This document shows, in pieces, positions 6,837 to 8,851 of a stretch of DNA of 8,851 nt. How positions within the stretch are numbered: the stretch's first letter is position 1; each line of letters starts with the position of its first letter. The translations under genes were made by a program, and so were the position numbers. This DNA is from Bacillota bacterium. Lineage in GTDB: Bacteria; Bacillota_G; Limnochordia; DTU010. Under the pieces are notes generated by a model. It worked only from the letters and a program-made list of their open reading frames with translations, was not told the DNA's origin and searched no databases. Location: positions 1 to 8,851 of the forward strand of contig JAAZLQ010000199.1 in assembly GCA_012799255.1 (NCBI GenBank), read 5' to 3'.

Positions 6837-7049
6837 GTGAAAAGTACAAATCTTGCTTTGGAAGGACTTTGTAGCGTTAAAGAAGCATGTGCATTTCTCA
6901 GTATCGGGAAATCCTCGCTCTACAACCTGATGCGGAAAGGAAGGCTACCATTTATTTACATTGGTTCCAATCGGAAGATTCCAAGAGTAGCTCTCATTGA
7001 GTTCACTGAGCGAGCCTTGGAAGAAGGTCGGGCGTCGCTTTCAAGCTAG
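6837..7049 (+). CDS. Small HTH protein, excisionase-like (copy B), next to integrase
   Basis: A 70-aa protein of the excisionase/HTH_17 type: LCSVKEACAFLSIGKSSLYN (residues 11-30) is the helix-turn-helix, then wing IGSNRKIPRVAL and a C-terminal helix ending SLSS. GTG 6837 is chosen because AAGGAG (6824-6829) lies 7 bases upstream; the in-frame ATG at 6792 lies in the promoter/operator region and has no site. It is a paralogue of the HTH protein at 4602-4820 (about 66 % identity over 61 residues). Its position 177 bases before the integrase gene on the same strand is that of a recombination directionality factor (Xis) in Tn916-like and phage modules, which makes it the better Xis candidate of the two. 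Confidence 0.88.
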   Translation: MKSTNLALEGLCSVKEACAFLSIGKSSLYNLMRKGRLPFIYIGSNRKIPRVALIEFTERALEEGRASLSS

Positions 7050-7057
7050 TCACGGAG

Positions 7058-7082
7058 GTGGGGGCACACCTGCTCTCAACCC
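7058..7082 (+). repeat. Degenerate hairpin after HTH copy B, related to the operon terminator
   Basis: An 8-bp stem with two G-U pairs (TGGGGGCA 7060-7067, TGCTCTCA 7072-7079) closes a CACC loop; two more G-C pairs can form past a bulged A. No T tract follows, so termination should be weak and transcription could continue into the integrase gene. The loop-proximal bases (GGCACAC, then TGC and CTC) match the terminator at 4832-4862, so gene and hairpin seem to have been duplicated together. Confidence 0.55.
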
Positions 7083-7226
7083 CATCCATTAACTCTGCGC
7101 ACCTTGGATCTTGCATGGCACTTTCCTAGCATAACCTTCATTTCGGGGTAGAAAGTCAAAGCTCCTTCAATACCGGATTGAACAGACTAACCAAGCACCA
7201 TTGAATCATTAGAAAGGATAAATACT

Positions 7227-8393
7227 ATGGCAAAATTATTCAAGCGAAAAGATGGGAGATACTCTGCACAAGTCTTTGTTGGGATTGTTGATGGTAAACG
7301 AAAATATCGAACAGTCTATGGCGAGACACAAAGCGAAGTCAACCAGAAGGTGTCCCTAATTCAGGCAGATGTTGTTCGCGGCTTATATTCCCAAGACGAA
7401 AAAATGAATGATATCGATGATATAAGCCATTTGACTGTCGGAGAGTTTTTACTGGAATGGTTAGATAGCGTCGATACTGTCAAGATAAACACCCGTATTA
7501 GTTATGAGGGCATTGTACGCAACCACCTGATTCCTAGTCTCGGTTCAATTAAACTACAGGAACTTGAACCAAGGGAGATTCAAAGGATGTTGAACGAGCT
7601 AAACAACAAAGGTCTATCCACCAGAACGCAGCGTTACGTTCTCACTGTTTTACGAATGGCTCTCAAACACGCCCGCGTATTACGGTTGCTGGAAAGTAAC
7701 CCAAGTGAAGGCTTGAAGCTAACAAAACCAAAAAAAGACGAGATTGTCCCGCTAGACGTAGAACAGGTAAGTCGCTTGTTAACCGCCGCCAAAGCAGATC
7801 GCCAGCTTTATCTAGCATTACTCCTCGCCATTTCCACCGGCGCACGGGCAGGTGAAATCTGGGCTATTGAATGGGAAGACATAGATTTCGGGAAAGCTAC
7901 ACTCCGGATTCGACATACCCTCAACCGGCGAACCAAGGAGCTGACGCACCCGAAAACAGAATCTTCCATTAGAACGGTTGCACTAACCGAGAAGGCCATG
8001 AGTGCCCTTCGCCAATACAAAGAAGAGCAGGCAAGACAGAGAACCAAAGCAACAGAATGGCACGATTCCTACGACCTAGTTTTTCGAACATCCATCGGGA
8101 CGCCAATTGATCACAGTCACTTTATACAGCGCAAATTCAATCCATTGCTGGAGTCCCTCAACAACGAGGGTGGATTTCCGAAAATTAGATTTCACGATCT
8201 CCGGCACACCGCTGCAACACTTTTATTGAACGAAGGTGAAAACATCAAAGTGATCGCTGAAATGCTCGGACACAAAGATGCCTCCATGACCGCCGATGTG
8301 TACTCCCATTCACTCCCCAACATGCAGCGGGAGGCCGCGAAGAAGATGAACAATCTGCTTAAAGAAGAAAACCATCTTTATCCAGTTGGGTAA
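7227..8393 (+). CDS. int: Tyrosine recombinase (integrase)
   Basis: A 388-aa site-specific recombinase, full length for the Tn916/phage integrase group. Residues 1-60 (KRKDGRYSAQVFVG..GKRKYRTVYG) form the N-terminal arm-binding domain. Residues about 65-155 form the SAM-like core-binding domain (VGEFLLEWLD..TVLRMALKHA). The catalytic domain follows with all expected residues: Arg207 (TGARAGE), Lys243 (HPKTES), His323 and Arg326 (HDLRHT), His349 (LGHKD) and nucleophile Tyr359 (DVYSHS). It would cut and rejoin DNA at the tRNA-Arg core at 8697-8743, about 300 bases downstream, to integrate or excise the element. ATG 7227 follows AAAGGA by 9 bases. The gene appears intact, and its nearest neighbour is HTH copy B. 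Confidence 0.97.
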   Translation: MAKLFKRKDGRYSAQVFVGIVDGKRKYRTVYGETQSEVNQKVSLIQADVVRGLYSQDEKMNDIDDISHLTVGEFLLEWLDSVDTVKINTRISYEGIVRNHLIPSLGSIKLQELEPREIQRMLNELNNKGLSTRTQRYVLTVLRMALKHARVLRLLESNPSEGLKLTKPKKDEIVPLDVEQVSRLLTAAKADRQLYLALLLAISTGARAGEIWAIEWEDIDFGKATLRIRHTLNRRTKELTHPKTESSIRTVALTEKAMSALRQYKEEQARQRTKATEWHDSYDLVFRTSIGTPIDHSHFIQRKFNPLLESLNNEGGFPKIRFHDLRHTAATLLLNEGENIKVIAEMLGHKDASMTADVYSHSLPNMQREAAKKMNNLLKEENHLYPVG

Positions 8394-8435
8394 GCACCGT
8401 GTTAGCACCCGCTGATAAATCCAAGCGCTATTGTT

Positions 8436-8475
8436 ACCCACGTTGGGTTAATCCCTGACGTGGGTTCTATTATTT
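8436..8475 (+). terminator. Probable terminator after integrase
   Basis: ACCCACGT (8436-8443) pairs with ACGTGGGT (8458-8465); inside, GGG and CCC can extend the fold. The stem is followed by a T-rich but interrupted tract (TCTATTATTT). It starts 43 bases after the integrase stop. The broken T tract makes it a moderate terminator at best. Confidence 0.65.
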
Positions 8476-8657
8476 GCGCTCAAATTGAGTTCTTTGAAAT
8501 CCAGATATGGCCCAAAAGCAGTCGTTTCTAGATTGTGACAGGCAAAACTCAATTTTACAGAAACTCATACATCCATTTCCTTCAAAAACATTATTTCTAA
8601 CTGAAAATATGTAAAAATATATGTCAAACCCCAAAACTCCACCTTGCCCCAAACAAC
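8476..8657. other. AT-rich gene-free stretch beside the attachment core
   Basis: The whole interval 8394-8851 holds no convincing gene. This part contains CTCAAATTGAG (8479-8489), an 11-base perfect dyad, and an AT-rich section around 8575-8630 with ATATGT occurring twice. Such a region between int and the core usually holds arm-type integrase and Xis sites and bent DNA, but specific sites cannot be proved from one sequence. Confidence 0.4.
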
Positions 8658-8684
8658 AAAAAAGACCGCAACAGCGTTGCAGTC
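8658..8684 (-). terminator. Terminator downstream of the tRNA half (minus strand)
   Basis: Read on the minus strand, GACTGCAAC and GTTGCGGTC form a 9-bp stem (one G-U pair) with a GCT loop, followed directly by six T. It lies 12 bases past the tRNA CCA end, the normal place for a tRNA gene terminator. It would give a tRNA restored by integration a new transcription end. Confidence 0.85.
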
Positions 8685-8696
8685 CTTGTTTATGTA

Positions 8697-8743
8697 TGGC
8701 GCGCCCGACAGGATTCGAACCTATGGCCTTCTGATTCGTAGTC
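8697..8743 (-). tRNA. tRNA-Arg(ACG) 3' half: attachment-site core, not a functional gene
   Basis: On the minus strand this reads from the last bases of the anticodon stem through CTACGAA (anticodon loop, anticodon ACG at 8737-8739), TCAGA, variable region AGGCC, a complete T arm (ATAGG, TTCGAAT, CCTGT), acceptor strand CGGGCGC, discriminator G and encoded CCA. It closely resembles the 3' half of Bacillus tRNA-Arg(ACG). The bases beyond 8743 do not form the D arm or the 5' acceptor strand (no GCGCCCG), so the gene is half only. Identity beginning at the anticodon loop and running to the 3' end is the typical core of tyrosine integrases that use tRNA genes, so this is the probable att site for the integrase at 7227-8393. 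Confidence 0.88.
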
Positions 8744-8851
8744 CCATTTTGAGGTTTCCACTCACATCCATTAGTGTTCGCATTTGGTTGTTTAGCAGGG
8801 CTTATATGAGGTCTCTGTTCCACGGCTGACCATAGAAAATCACTGGTTTCC
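8744..8851. other. Non-tRNA flank of the attachment core
   Basis: No 5' half of a tRNA is present here and no gene is supported. If the core is an attP, this is the far end of the same element or the end of a tandem neighbour. The + strand frame from 8796 has no stop to the window end and would continue in frame into the first gene at position 2 if the ends were joined, although it holds no ATG, GTG or TTG. Confidence 0.4.

Noticed and set aside
8470..8823. Minus strand frame of 117 codons containing GSNPVGRA
   Set aside because: It reads through the tRNA half and its terminator, has no ribosome binding site, and the GSNPVGRA segment is tRNA sequence translated.
8644..8829. Frame encoding a protein with GAPDRIRTYGLLIRSP
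   Set aside because: This is the well-known spurious translation of the antisense of a tRNA 3' half; the bases are explained by the tRNA-Arg core.
8697..8851. A complete tRNA-Arg gene, or one split by an intron in the anticodon region
   Set aside because: No D arm or 5' acceptor strand complementary to CGGGCGC appears up to the window end. A group I intron would need the 5' half beyond the window and recognisable intron core elements, which I do not see; an att core explains the half gene more simply.
1..8851. CRISPR array, rRNA, insertion-sequence transposase, or relaxase/conjugation genes
   Set aside because: No regularly spaced repeats, rRNA sequence, DDE transposase or relaxase motifs were seen on either strand; the only recombinase is the tyrosine integrase.

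Overview
The window looks like the replication and integration module of a small integrative element (integrated plasmid or phage satellite) from a Bacillota bacterium of moderate GC content. Supporting signs are strong purine-rich Shine-Dalgarno sequences (AAGGAGG, AAAGGAGG), hairpin-plus-T terminators, a Prim-Pol/AAA+ replication protein of plasmid/phage type, excisionase-like HTH proteins, a tyrosine recombinase of the Tn916/phage integrase type, and a tRNA-Arg(ACG) 3' half that looks like an attachment core. The species cannot be named from this sequence.

Layout. (1) Positions 1-1120: an unrecognised + strand gene, open at the left edge, closed by a strong terminator at 1142-1165. (2) 1166-1341: a gene-free leader rich in dyad symmetry (a 10-bp GAAA-loop hairpin, a second inverted repeat and a 12-bp palindrome), a candidate operator or origin. 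(3) 1342-4862: a compact + strand operon: small HTH protein, 794-aa primase-polymerase/AAA+ ATPase overlapping it, a possible 50-aa protein, an unrecognised 162-aa protein, a second small HTH protein (GTGA overlap), then a terminator. (4) 4919-6604: one minus strand gene for an unrecognised, probably coiled-coil protein of 561 aa, the most obvious cargo gene. (5) 6837-7049: a third small HTH protein, a close paralogue (about 66 % identical) of the second, followed by a degenerate copy of the second one's terminator hairpin. (6) 7227-8393: tyrosine integrase with all catalytic residues. (7) 8394-8851: no gene; it holds the integrase terminator, an AT-rich stretch, a tRNA-type terminator on the minus strand and the 3' half of a tRNA-Arg(ACG) gene without its 5' half.

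How the parts may work together. The Prim-Pol/AAA+ protein would prime and unwind the element. The integrase would recombine at the tRNA-Arg core, and one of the small HTH proteins is a plausible recombination directionality factor. The tRNA half lies with its 3' end facing the integrase and with non-tRNA DNA on its 5' side. That is the arrangement of attP (an excised or circular form, or a junction between tandem elements) rather than of an attL with an intact tRNA gene. The reading frame of the first gene also stays open if the window's right end is joined to its left end. This permits, but does not prove, a circular molecule.

The best candidates for undescribed biology are the 561-aa gene set between two paralogous HTH-plus-hairpin cassettes, the 366-residue protein at the left end, and the structured leader before the replication operon.
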